DNA of 8,068 bases from Terriglobia bacterium (GCA_022866195.1 JALHUF010000136.1:1-8068); one strand, 5' to 3'. Counted from the first letter of the stretch, positions 1 through 6,080 are shown. Program-made: numbers and translations. Notes: a model not told the origin generated them from the sequence alone.

Positions 1-1755
1 CTTCACCGTAATTTGCCGGCCCAGGGGATTCTCGCCCGCAAAGTACTTCTTAACGAACGACCGGTTGATGACGGCGACCATTCGAGCGTGGGCGTAATCT
101 TCCTCGGAAATGCTGCGCCCCGCGAGCAGAGGGATACGCATCGTCGCAAAGAAGCCGTCGCTGGCGGCGTGCATTTGGGCGCGCCAGTTCTCCTGGCTGG
201 GTTTCCCCGCGATTTCGATGGCCATGCGCCAGCCTCCGTAGATCGGCGGAGGCGCCGCGAACACCGCCGAAACGACCCCCGGCAAGGCCCGCACGCGGCG
301 CAGGAGTTCCAGGCTAAACTGGTTTCTCTGCTCGACGGTTTTGTACCGCGACTCCGGCAACATGAGAAATGCGAACAGAACGTTGTCCGGGTCATAGCCC
401 AGCTCGACGTAGCGAATGGCAAAGAAACTGCGCATGAGCAGGCCGGCTCCGGTCAGCAGCACCAGCGAGAGCGCGACCTCGCTCACCACCAGCAGGTTCC
501 GCAGCCGGCTGTGGCTGCGGCTCTCGCCGGCTCCGCGCCCGCCGGATCTCAGATCACCCTGAAAGTCTCTCCGGACCGCGTGCAGCGCAGGCGCCAGACC
601 GAACAACAAGGTGCCGGCGAGCGCCACGACGACAGTGAACAGCAAGACCGGACCGTTGATGCGAATGTTCGATTCAATCGGAATGTCCAAGGGCGGGATC
701 ATGGCGACCACGGCTTTTAGCCCCGCCCAGGCAAACAGGCAGCCGAGGAGAGCCCCGCCCAGGGCCAGCAGCAGGCTCTCCACCATGAACTGGCGCAACA
801 ACCGGAGGCGCCCCGCGCCCAAGGACGCCCGAATGGCAATCTCCGTCTCGCGCGACGTGGCGCGAGCCAAGAGCAGGTTCGCCACGTTGACGCACGCGAT
901 CCCCAACAGCAACCCCACCGCTCCCAACAGAATGTAGAAGATTCGGTGGGGTTCGCGCCCGACGGCAGCATCGGCGAGCAGCGCGGCGCTGAAATCCAGT
1001 CCCTTGGGATGGTCTTTCGGGTAGAGCGCGGCAAAGCTCTTGGAGAGAACCGCCACCTCTGCCGCGGCTTGCTCGATCGAAACCCCGGGCTTCAAATGGC
1101 CCACCAACGAAACGTATTGCGGCTGGTCCGTGGCCTTGGCCCCGGTAAAGGTTTCGGGAAGCCACATATCCGCACCCTGCCAGCCGAAGCGCGGCGGCAT
1201 CACGCCGATCACTGTCGTAGGCCGGCCATTCAAAACCAGCGTTCGCCCGACGATCTTCGGGTCACCGCCGAGCTTGCTTTGCCAGGTCTTGTGGCTCAAG
1301 ACGACCACGGGCGGCGCTCCGGGCACGGCGTCGCCGGGGGTGAACGTCCGGCCCATCAAGGGCGGCACGCCGAGCACTTGGAACGTGTTGCCGGTCGCCT
1401 TCAACCCGTCGAAAGCCACCGCCGCATCGAGGCCGGTCAGCACCAACTGGTCGTGCGTTGCACCGATCACTTCGTCAAATACGTGGTTCTGTTTGCGGTA
1501 GTCGAGAAATTCCTGAACGGGGACCCATCCCCAGTAGTAGTCCAGGCCATAAGCCGGATTTCTGGCGACCAGGACCGCCAAGTGCCGGCTGTCGGCATAG
1601 GGGAAGGGGTCGAGCACCGCGCCTTCGATTACGCTGAACATCGCCGTGGCGGCGCCGATGCCGAGGGCGAGCGTGAGCACCGCCACCGCCGTGAAGCCGG
1701 GATTCTTAGCCAGCATCCGCAAGCCGTAGCGAAGATCTTGAAGCAAGGTGTTCAT
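1..1755 (-). CDS. ADOP/MacB-type ABC transporter permease 1, C-terminus cut by window edge
   Basis: This is an inner-membrane permease of the MacB/FtsX superfamily, substrate unknown. The frame is open from the ATG at 1753-1755 to base 1, giving 585 residues without a stop or frameshift. It opens with MNTLLQDLRYGLRMLAKNPG, the usual start of duplicated-FtsX (ADOP) permeases. A first membrane helix lies at about residues 21-43. A MacB_PCD-like periplasmic domain follows at about 50-260, with the family motif LNGRPTTVIGVMPPRF near 175. The first FtsX domain has helices near 271-295, 325-347 and 368-390, and the coupling-helix motif ETEIAIRASLGAG near 303-315. A helix at about 421-442 starts the second half, and the second periplasmic domain reaches NPLGRQITVK at the edge. 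By alignment with permease 2, about 220 residues, including the second FtsX domain, are missing. The start is supported by GAGGT five bases upstream. It follows ATPase 1 after a repeat-filled 161-base gap and may share its transcript. Confidence 0.93.
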   Translation of the reverse strand, partial: MNTLLQDLRYGLRMLAKNPGFTAVAVLTLALGIGAATAMFSVIEGAVLDPFPYADSRHLAVLVARNPAYGLDYYWGWVPVQEFLDYRKQNHVFDEVIGATHDQLVLTGLDAAVAFDGLKATGNTFQVLGVPPLMGRTFTPGDAVPGAPPVVVLSHKTWQSKLGGDPKIVGRTLVLNGRPTTVIGVMPPRFGWQGADMWLPETFTGAKATDQPQYVSLVGHLKPGVSIEQAAAEVAVLSKSFAALYPKDHPKGLDFSAALLADAAVGREPHRIFYILLGAVGLLLGIACVNVANLLLARATSRETEIAIRASLGAGRLRLLRQFMVESLLLALGGALLGCLFAWAGLKAVVAMIPPLDIPIESNIRINGPVLLFTVVVALAGTLLFGLAPALHAVRRDFQGDLRSGGRGAGESRSHSRLRNLLVVSEVALSLVLLTGAGLLMRSFFAIRYVELGYDPDNVLFAFLMLPESRYKTVEQRNQFSLELLRRVRALPGVVSAVFAAPPPIYGGWRMAIEIAGKPSQENWRAQMHAASDGFFATMRIPLLAGRSISEEDYAHARMVAVINRSFVKKYFAGENPLGRQITVK

Positions 1756-1773
1756 CGTCTACCTCGAATCGCG

Positions 1774-1805
1774 CCATCTGGCCATCGGTTCATCGGGCCA
1801 TTGGG
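1774..1805. repeat. Tandem octamer array, four units (YCATYGGN type)
   Basis: Four adjoining 8-base units starting at 1774, 1782, 1790 and 1798 (for example CCATCGGT and TCATCGGG) keep exact phase without any insertion. The array lies in the leader of permease 1, eight bases upstream of its ribosome site on the transcribed strand, and runs straight into the heptamer array beginning at 1804. The ten bases ATCGGTTCAT recur in the octamer array at 5176-5239. No function is known; the regular period points to slippage expansion or a family of short tandem repeats. Confidence 0.72.
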
Positions 1806-1838
1806 AAAACGAAACCTGAGACTGGAAACCCGAAGTTC
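1804..1838. repeat. Tandem heptamer array, five units (GAAACNN type)
   Basis: Five 7-base units start at 1804, 1811, 1818, 1825 and 1832. The clearest are GAAACCT and GAAACCC; the others are degenerate but keep the G-A-A/G-A core and the phase. Similar GAAAC heptamers occur at 6081-6114, in a different gap of the same gene cluster. The unit at 1825 together with the next base (GAAACCCG) is a perfect inverted match to CGGGTTTC at 1859-1866. Confidence 0.68.
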
Positions 1839-1852
1839 GGCGGCTGGCTGAA

Positions 1853-1887
1853 GAGTTACGGGTTTCGATTTCCGACTTTCGAGTCCG
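1853..1887. repeat. Heptamer array in inverted orientation
   Basis: Five 7-base units start at 1853, 1860, 1867, 1874 and 1881 (for example GGGTTTC, GATTTCC and GACTTTC). Read on the minus strand they become GAAACCC-like units, so this is the 1804-1838 array turned round, with 14 bases between the two. Only the 1825/1860 unit pair matches fully (8 bp counting the neighbouring base); the other pairs match at three or four of seven positions. A long continuous stem is therefore unlikely, although an 8-bp hairpin core is possible. Confidence 0.58.
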
Positions 1888-1926
1888 ATGGCTCAATGAC
1901 TCAATCGCTCCATCATTCAATTCTTC
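1887..1926. repeat. Tandem octamer array overlapping the ATPase 1 stop codon
   Basis: Five 8-base units start at 1887, 1895, 1903, 1911 and 1919 (for example AATGACTC and AATCGCTC; consensus NATNNYTC). The TGA stop of ATPase 1 (1917-1919) straddles the fourth and fifth units, so the last codons of that gene are built from the repeat. Read on the minus strand the units resemble the ATTGAGTC units of the 5176-5239 array. GCCATCGG at 1781-1788 is a perfect inverted match to CCGATGGC at 1885-1892, which joins this array to the 1774-1805 array as the two outer arms of a mirrored block. Confidence 0.68.
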
Positions 1927-2582
1927 ACAATCCATCCGTCCGCCAGCTTGATGATTCGGTGGCTGTAGGCCGCCCAGGTCTCGTTATGGGTGACCTGAAT
2001 AATGGTTGTCCCCTCCTCGTTCAGTTTCTTGAAGAGCTCCATAATCTCTTTCCCCTGACTCGAGTGCAGGTTGCCCGTCGGCTCGTCGGCCAGGATCAAC
2101 TTCGGATTGGCGATGACGGCGCGGGCTACGGCGACCAACTGTTGTTGCCCCCCCGAAAGCTGGCTGGGGAAGAGGTCCTTCTTTCCCACAATCCGAAACC
2201 GATCCAGCGTGTCGGCGACGATGGCTTGGCGTTCCGAGGGTTTGATGTCCCGATAGGAGAGCGGGATGTCGAGATTCTCCGCCACGGTCAGGCCGTCAAG
2301 GAGGTGATACTGCTGAAAGACGAAGCCGATATACTGCTTGTTGAGTTCGGCGCGCTGTTTCAGACTCAGTTTGTGGACGGGCTGATCCAACAAGTAATAC
2401 TCCCCGCTCCAAGCGCCGTCGAGCATGCCGAGGATGCAAAGCAAGGTGGTCTTGCCGGCGCCGGAGGGCCCCATGATGGTGACGAACTCTCCCTCTTCGA
2501 TGTCCATGGTGATTTGGCGCAGGACAAAATACTTTCCCACGCCCATGGGATAGAATTTCTCGAGATTACGTAATCGAATCAC
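1917..2582 (-). CDS. MacB/LolD-class ABC transporter ATP-binding protein 1
   Basis: This 221-residue cytoplasmic nucleotide-binding subunit should hydrolyse ATP to drive a neighbouring FtsX-type permease. Visible motifs are Walker A GPSGAGKT (38-45), Q-loop FVFQQ (Q90), signature LSGGQQQ (142-148), Walker B LILADE (162-167) and the H-loop histidine in VTH (H199). The length is normal for this stand-alone class. Three positions differ from the commonest LolD/MacB pattern and from ATPase 2: Leu149 after LSGGQQQ where Arg is usual, His173 in the D-loop (NLHS rather than NLDS), and Asn200 after the H-loop His where Asp is usual. From memory, related acidobacterial ATPases share these changes, so they may mark a subfamily rather than decay. 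The start is GTG at 2580-2582, chosen because AAGGAGG lies five bases upstream and the protein begins at the usual point of the domain. It sits between permease 2 and permease 1; which one it serves cannot be told from sequence alone. Confidence 0.95.
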   Translation of the reverse strand: MIRLRNLEKFYPMGVGKYFVLRQITMDIEEGEFVTIMGPSGAGKTTLLCILGMLDGAWSGEYYLLDQPVHKLSLKQRAELNKQYIGFVFQQYHLLDGLTVAENLDIPLSYRDIKPSERQAIVADTLDRFRIVGKKDLFPSQLSGGQQQLVAVARAVIANPKLILADEPTGNLHSSQGKEIMELFKKLNEEGTTIIQVTHNETWAAYSHRIIKLADGWIVKN

Positions 2583-2587
2583 GGCAC

Positions 2588-2594
2588 CCTCCTT
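2588..2594 (-). promoter_or_regulatory. Ribosome binding site that decides the GTG start of ATPase 1
   Basis: On the minus strand AAGGAGG lies five bases before the GTG at 2580-2582. A second GTG at 2585-2587 is out of frame (it would read GTG CCG TGA), and the next in-frame ATG falls at residue 13, inside the conserved N-terminal strand. The GTG at 2582 is therefore the best start. Confidence 0.8.
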
Positions 2595-2597
2595 CGC

Positions 2598-2621
2598 CTG
2601 CGGTCTTGCGAGGAACCGCAG
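2598..2621 (-). other. Hairpin with 7-bp stem in the permease 2 to ATPase 1 gap
   Basis: CTGCGGT at 2598-2604 is a perfect inverted match to ACCGCAG at 2615-2621, with a 10-base loop. It lies three bases upstream of the AAGGAGG of ATPase 1 on the transcribed strand. No T-run follows, so it is not a classic intrinsic terminator. It could affect translation or message stability between the two genes. The rest of this 88-base gap holds nothing I recognise and none of the short tandem arrays seen in the other three gaps. Confidence 0.5.
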
Positions 2622-2670
2622 CTAGCACCTTTTGGTATGTTTTCCAGGACCAACACGCTCCATCGCCCCC

Positions 2671-5163
2671 TCACTCGTATCTGAGCGCCACCATGGGGTC
2701 GACCTTGGTCGCCCGCCGCGCAGGGAGATAACTTGCCAGAAGACCGACGGCCAGGAGCACCACAACCGCGACGGCCAGAGTTTCCGTGTCGCGCGGCGTG
2801 AGGCCGAACAGCAGGTGCCGGACAAACTGTGTGATCCAGAACGCTCCGGCAATCCCTATTGCAATGCCTGCGGCGAGCAGGACGGCACTATCGCGCAAGA
2901 CGAGTCGGAGAATTGAACCTTGCCGCGCTCCGAGCGCCATGCGAATGCCGATCTCGTGTGTGCGCCGCGTGACGAGATACGCCATGACGCCGTAAAGCCC
3001 GATGGCCGTCAGCAGGAGAGCGAGTCCGCCGAAAAACCCGGAGAGCATCGCGAGCAGGCGTTCCGGCACGAGCGAATCGTCCACTTGCTGCGCCAGGGTG
3101 ACGAATCGGAGCGAAGCGGCTTTATTCGCGCCTCCAATCGCCTCCCGCGCCGACGGTATCATCGATGTGGGATTGACTGCGGTCCGGATCTCAAAAGAGC
3201 TGTCTTCCGGGATGAAAGGAGCCTGGGTGAGTGGGACATAAGCAAAGGGAAGATCGGCTTCGCGAAGCGATATGTACTTGGAATCCTTGACGACACCCAC
3301 AATCTGGAGCTGCTCGGTGGAACCAGGATCGGGTCCCGACATGCGGAAGTACTTTCCTATGGGATCGACATTCGGGAAGAATCGGCGGGCCAGGGTCTCA
3401 CTCACGACGGCGACCCGGGGCGAGGTTGCCGTATCACCGCTGTCAAATGTGCGGCCGGCGACTAGCGGTGTGCGCAGAGTGGCAAAGTATTCCGGCGTCA
3501 CCCCGTTGAACCAGACCAGAGGCATCTCGCCCGCGGGCGGCTGGTACCCTTGCGGCTGGATGTCCTGGTTCCACTCCAATCCGGAAATTGGGGTCAGCCA
3601 GCTTTGACTCACCGAAACAACCCCGGGAAGAGATTTCAGCCGCTCCAGAACCTGGCCATAAAAGGGGACCCGCGCGCCGGGCGAGATGCCGGCATTATGA
3701 ACATTTACGCTCACCATGAGGACGTTCTTGCGGTCGAACCCAGGATTGAGCGTCAGCAGGTTCGTGAAGGTGCGCACAAACAAACCCGTCCCGACCAGGA
3801 GGACAAGCGAGAGCGCCACCTGCACGGCGACGATCCAGCGGCCGGACCGGAATTGGGAACGACTCTCGCTTGGCTGCTCCTCACCACCCTTCATGGCGGA
3901 GGTCAGTGAAACGCGTGTGGCACGCCATGCGGGCAAAAGGCCAAAGAGTAAGCCCGTCACGATGCCCATGGCCGCCGCGAAGCCCAAGACGCGCCCATCC
4001 ATCGACAGGTCGAGAAAGACCCTGTTCGTGGTCGTCGAGACAAAGCGAACCAAGAGCGCGCTCCCCCATTGGCCAAACAGGATTCCAAACAGCGCACCCG
4101 TGGTGGACAGCGCCAAGCTCTCGGTGAGCAACTGGCGAATCAGCCGTGCGCGTGACGCACCCAGCGACAGTCGAACCGCAAACTCTCTTTGCCGCGCCGC
4201 CGCACGGGCCATCATGAGGCTGGCGATATTGGCGCAGACGATGAGCAGCACGAAGCCCACAACAACCATCAGGATTTCGAGCGGTCGTTCATACTGGTTA
4301 CGGAGACCGGAATACCCGGTGAGGCCGGTGGCGGCAGGAGTTGTTGCGAAAGTGTACGACTTAAAGACTTCCTGATCCTGGAGCCGCCAAGCCGGGGGAA
4401 CGCAAGCGGCGAAGATTTGAGGCGCGAGAACATTCAGGTGCGCGGTCGCCTGCTCGCTGCGGGTTCCAGGCGCGAGACGGCCCATCATCAACAGCCACCA
4501 CCCGGAACGGTGATCGAGCAGCGAGTCCTTTCCTCGAATGATCGCTTCCGCGCAAATCGGCAGGGCGACGGCCAATTGGTCGCCGACGTCAGTGCCAAAG
4601 AAGCCCCGCTGGGTCACGCCGATCACCGGGAACGAGTGGCCGTTGAGCCGCAGCAGGCTGCCAATCGCGCTCTCCGCTCCTGCGTAATGCTGCTGCCAGA
4701 ATCCGTAGCCCAGGACCGCCACGCCACCACACCCGCGGCGATCATCCTCGGGCGCCATGAGCCGACCAATCGCCGGCCGCACGCCCAGCGTCGAGAAATA
4801 AGCGCCACTCGCGTAAATCCCGTGGACGTTCCGGGCTTCGCCGCCGTCGGCGAGATCGAACTCCTGCGGAGACCACGCAAACACGCCGGAGAAAACGTCC
4901 TGATGGTCGCGCACCTGCTCCCAGAGTGGATTCGTGTAGGTGGTCCGCGCATCGGCGCTCCGGGGCGAGCGGAATCGAATTTGCACCAGTTGCTCAGGTT
5001 TCTCGACGGGCAACATGCGCAGCATGACCGCGTTAATCACGCTGAAGATGGCGGTGTTCGCCCCGATTCCCAGGGCCAGCGTCAGTATGACGACCGCTGT
5101 GAAACCGGGATTCTTCGCCAGCAAGCGTAAGCCGTAGCGAAGGTCTTGGAGTAGCGTGCTCAT
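2671..5163 (-). CDS. ADOP/MacB-type ABC transporter permease 2, complete
   Basis: This complete 830-residue permease carries the MacB architecture twice. Membrane helices are expected near residues 21-43, 292-318, 345-370, 391-411, 443-464, 704-729, 758-780 and 795-814. Periplasmic MacB_PCD-like domains fill about 45-285 and 470-700. Each FtsX domain has its ATPase-contact (coupling helix) motif: EFAVRLSLGAS near 327 and HEIGIRMALGAR near 736. The C-terminus is DPMVALRYE, the same as in permease 3. With two FtsX domains in one chain it need not dimerise, unlike MacB; two ATPase subunits could dock on one polypeptide. This is an inference from family architecture. The ATG start is supported by AGGAGGT five bases upstream, and its first 20 residues nearly match those of permease 1. 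It lies between ATPase 2 (147-base gap) and ATPase 1 (88-base gap). Substrate unknown: family members export macrolides, peptides or lipids, or act in lipoprotein sorting. Confidence 0.96.
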   Translation of the reverse strand: MSTLLQDLRYGLRLLAKNPGFTAVVILTLALGIGANTAIFSVINAVMLRMLPVEKPEQLVQIRFRSPRSADARTTYTNPLWEQVRDHQDVFSGVFAWSPQEFDLADGGEARNVHGIYASGAYFSTLGVRPAIGRLMAPEDDRRGCGGVAVLGYGFWQQHYAGAESAIGSLLRLNGHSFPVIGVTQRGFFGTDVGDQLAVALPICAEAIIRGKDSLLDHRSGWWLLMMGRLAPGTRSEQATAHLNVLAPQIFAACVPPAWRLQDQEVFKSYTFATTPAATGLTGYSGLRNQYERPLEILMVVVGFVLLIVCANIASLMMARAAARQREFAVRLSLGASRARLIRQLLTESLALSTTGALFGILFGQWGSALLVRFVSTTTNRVFLDLSMDGRVLGFAAAMGIVTGLLFGLLPAWRATRVSLTSAMKGGEEQPSESRSQFRSGRWIVAVQVALSLVLLVGTGLFVRTFTNLLTLNPGFDRKNVLMVSVNVHNAGISPGARVPFYGQVLERLKSLPGVVSVSQSWLTPISGLEWNQDIQPQGYQPPAGEMPLVWFNGVTPEYFATLRTPLVAGRTFDSGDTATSPRVAVVSETLARRFFPNVDPIGKYFRMSGPDPGSTEQLQIVGVVKDSKYISLREADLPFAYVPLTQAPFIPEDSSFEIRTAVNPTSMIPSAREAIGGANKAASLRFVTLAQQVDDSLVPERLLAMLSGFFGGLALLLTAIGLYGVMAYLVTRRTHEIGIRMALGARQGSILRLVLRDSAVLLAAGIAIGIAGAFWITQFVRHLLFGLTPRDTETLAVAVVVLLAVGLLASYLPARRATKVDPMVALRYE

Positions 5164-5168
5164 CTGGA

Positions 5169-5175
5169 ACCTCCT
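5169..5175 (-). promoter_or_regulatory. Ribosome binding site of permease 2, abutting the octamer array
   Basis: AGGAGGT on the minus strand lies five bases before the ATG at 5161-5163. The first octamer unit (5176-5183) begins at the very next base, so on the message the repeat array runs right up to the Shine-Dalgarno sequence with no spacer. Confidence 0.8.
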
Positions 5176-5239
5176 ATCGATTCATCGGCTCATCGAACTA
5201 TCGGTTCATTGAGTCATTGAACCATTGATTCATTGAGTG
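5176..5239. repeat. Tandem octamer array, eight units (ATYGRNYC)
   Basis: Eight consecutive 8-base units start at 5176, 5184, 5192, 5200, 5208, 5216, 5224 and 5232 with no phase slip. Examples are ATCGGCTC, ATCGGTTC, ATTGAGTC and ATTGAACC. The third base changes from C in the first four units to T in the last four, so the array looks like two blocks with different histories. It occupies the 5' leader of permease 2 directly upstream of its ribosome site. No coding function is apparent. The 7-base STRR repeats of cyanobacteria are a structural analogy, not a homologue I can demonstrate. Confidence 0.82.
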
Positions 5240-5250
5240 ACTGCCGGACT

Positions 5251-5264
5251 CCCCGTTCATGGGG
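5251..5264. other. Short CCCC/GGGG stem between two octamer arrays
   Basis: CCCC at 5251-5254 and GGGG at 5261-5264 enclose a six-base loop in the centre of the A2-P2 gap, between the arrays at 5176-5239 and 5276-5323. The stem is only 4 bp and no T-run follows on either strand, so it does not qualify as a terminator. It may be the tip of a larger fold made by the flanking arrays, which contain TGATTCATTG (5226-5235) and its exact inverted copy (5292-5301). Confidence 0.3.
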
Positions 5265-5275
5265 CTTCGCTTCTT

Positions 5276-5323
5276 CAATGAGAAAATGACGCAATGAATC
5301 ATTGAGTCAATCAGCCAATCGCT
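5276..5323. repeat. Tandem octamer array overlapping the ATPase 2 stop codon
   Basis: Six 8-base units start at 5276, 5284, 5292, 5300, 5308 and 5316 (for example CAATGAGA, CAATGAAT, CATTGAGT and CAATCAGC), all in phase. The TGA stop of ATPase 2 (5311-5313) lies within the fifth unit, so the end of the protein (AIG plus stop) is encoded by repeat sequence. The arrangement matches that of the array at 1887-1926 over the ATPase 1 stop. Confidence 0.74.
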
Positions 5324-6066
5324 TGTTGACTGCTCTCCTCCACGATGCGCCCGTCGAACAGGTGCACGGTGCGGTCGGCAAACTTCGCGTACCGCGGATC
5401 GTGCGTCACCATACAGAGCGTCGCCCCTTCCCGATGCAGGTTCCGCAGCAGCTCCATTACCGCTTCCCCGTTCTTGGAATCCAAGTTGCCCGTGGGCTCA
5501 TCGGCCAGCAGAATCGACGGCTTGCCGGCCAGCGCTCGCGCCACAGCCACGCGCTGCTGTTGACCCCCGGAAAGCTGCGAGGGGTAGTGCTTTACGCGGT
5601 GAGACATGCCGACCTTCTCCAGAGCTTCTTGTACACGTTGCTTGCGCTCCGTGCCCGACATGCCCCGGTAAGTCAGCGGCAGCTCCACGTTCTCGTAAAC
5701 TGTCAGGTCGCCAATCAGGTTGAACGCCTGGAAGATGAATCCAATCTCCCGGTTACGGATGCGGGTGCGCTGCGAGAGCGACAGATCCTCCAGGGCCGTG
5801 CCGTTCAGCCAGTACTTGCCGTCCGTGGGCGTATCCAGGAGGCCCAGGATCGACAGCAGGGTCGATTTGCCGCACCCGGAAGGGCCAGCCACGGAGAGGT
5901 ATTCACCCTTCTTGATCTCGAGGTAGATCCCGGAAAGGGCGTGCGTCTCCACCTCCTCGGTCAAGAAAACCTTCGTAACACCCTTCAGGTGGATCAGCGT
6001 TTGGCCATTTGATTTCGCTGGAGCCTTCGCCCCAGCTTGCGGGTTAAGTTCGGTTGGTGATTCCAT
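5311..6066 (-). CDS. MacB/LolD-class ABC transporter ATP-binding protein 2
   Basis: This 251-residue cytoplasmic ATPase subunit belongs to the class that powers MacB, LolCE and other FtsX-type permeases. All motifs are canonical: Walker A GPSGCGKS (61-68), Q-loop IFQ (Q113), signature LSGGQQQRVAVARA (165-178), Walker B ILLADE (185-190), D-loop NLDS with Asp196, and H-loop His222 in VTHD. The first 22 residues are an Ala/Pro/Lys-rich lead not seen in ATPase 1, with no membrane helix or signal peptide. The ATG at 6064-6066 is supported by AGGAGGT three bases upstream, and no other Met occurs before the domain begins. It lies between permease 3 (89-base gap) and permease 2 (147-base gap). It is clearly a paralogue of ATPase 1 but differs at the three positions noted there. 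The two could form homodimers or a mixed pair; the sequence does not decide this. Confidence 0.96.
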   Translation of the reverse strand: MESPTELNPQAGAKAPAKSNGQTLIHLKGVTKVFLTEEVETHALSGIYLEIKKGEYLSVAGPSGCGKSTLLSILGLLDTPTDGKYWLNGTALEDLSLSQRTRIRNREIGFIFQAFNLIGDLTVYENVELPLTYRGMSGTERKQRVQEALEKVGMSHRVKHYPSQLSGGQQQRVAVARALAGKPSILLADEPTGNLDSKNGEAVMELLRNLHREGATLCMVTHDPRYAKFADRTVHLFDGRIVEESSQQAIG

Positions 6067-6069
6067 CTT

Positions 6070-6076
6070 ACCTCCT
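6070..6076 (-). promoter_or_regulatory. Ribosome binding site of ATPase 2
   Basis: AGGAGGT on the minus strand lies three bases before the ATG at 6064-6066. The spacing is short, but pairing with the anti-Shine-Dalgarno sequence is strong. The GAAAC heptamer array begins five bases further upstream on the message, so here too a tandem array lies next to a ribosome site. Confidence 0.75.
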
Positions 6077-6080
6077 CGTT

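Noticed and set aside
1..1755. Permease 1 as a broken gene or pseudogene
   Set aside because: Only short closed frames end in this region, but the frame beginning at 1755 reads through to base 1 without a stop or frameshift. It is simply cut by the window edge.
946..1851. 301-codon plus-strand open frame
   Set aside because: It lies antisense to permease 1, whose frame is continuous and matches the family. The plus-strand product is Arg/His/Gln-rich and resembles no protein; it is a high-GC shadow.
1756..1916. Insertion sequence remnant or attachment site
   Set aside because: No transposase fragment, target duplication or terminal inverted repeat is visible; the mirrored short units explain the structure.
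1896..2573. 225-codon plus-strand open frame, and a similar one at 5302-6012
   Set aside because: Both are exact shadows of the two ATPase genes, which carry complete Walker and signature motifs on the minus strand. That two such mirror frames exist reflects the related coding strands, not antisense genes.
2632..2653. TTGGT/ACCAA inverted repeat after permease 2
   Set aside because: Five base pairs with a 12-base loop are expected by chance; nothing else supports a terminator.
4189..5130. 313-codon plus-strand open frame
   Set aside because: It is antisense to permease 2, with low-complexity Arg/Glu/His composition and no ribosome site or domain.
5251..5264. Intrinsic terminator between ATPase 2 and permease 2
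   Set aside because: The stem is only 4 bp and no T-run follows on the minus strand.
5176..5323. CRISPR array
   Set aside because: The units are only 8 bases, contiguous and degenerate, with no spacers and no cas genes.
5311..6066. Naming the ATPases and permeases macB or lolCDE
   Set aside because: True MacB is a single chain with an N-terminal ATPase fused to one FtsX domain, and LolC/E are about 400 residues. Here the ATPases are separate and the permeases are double, so only the superfamily can be assigned.
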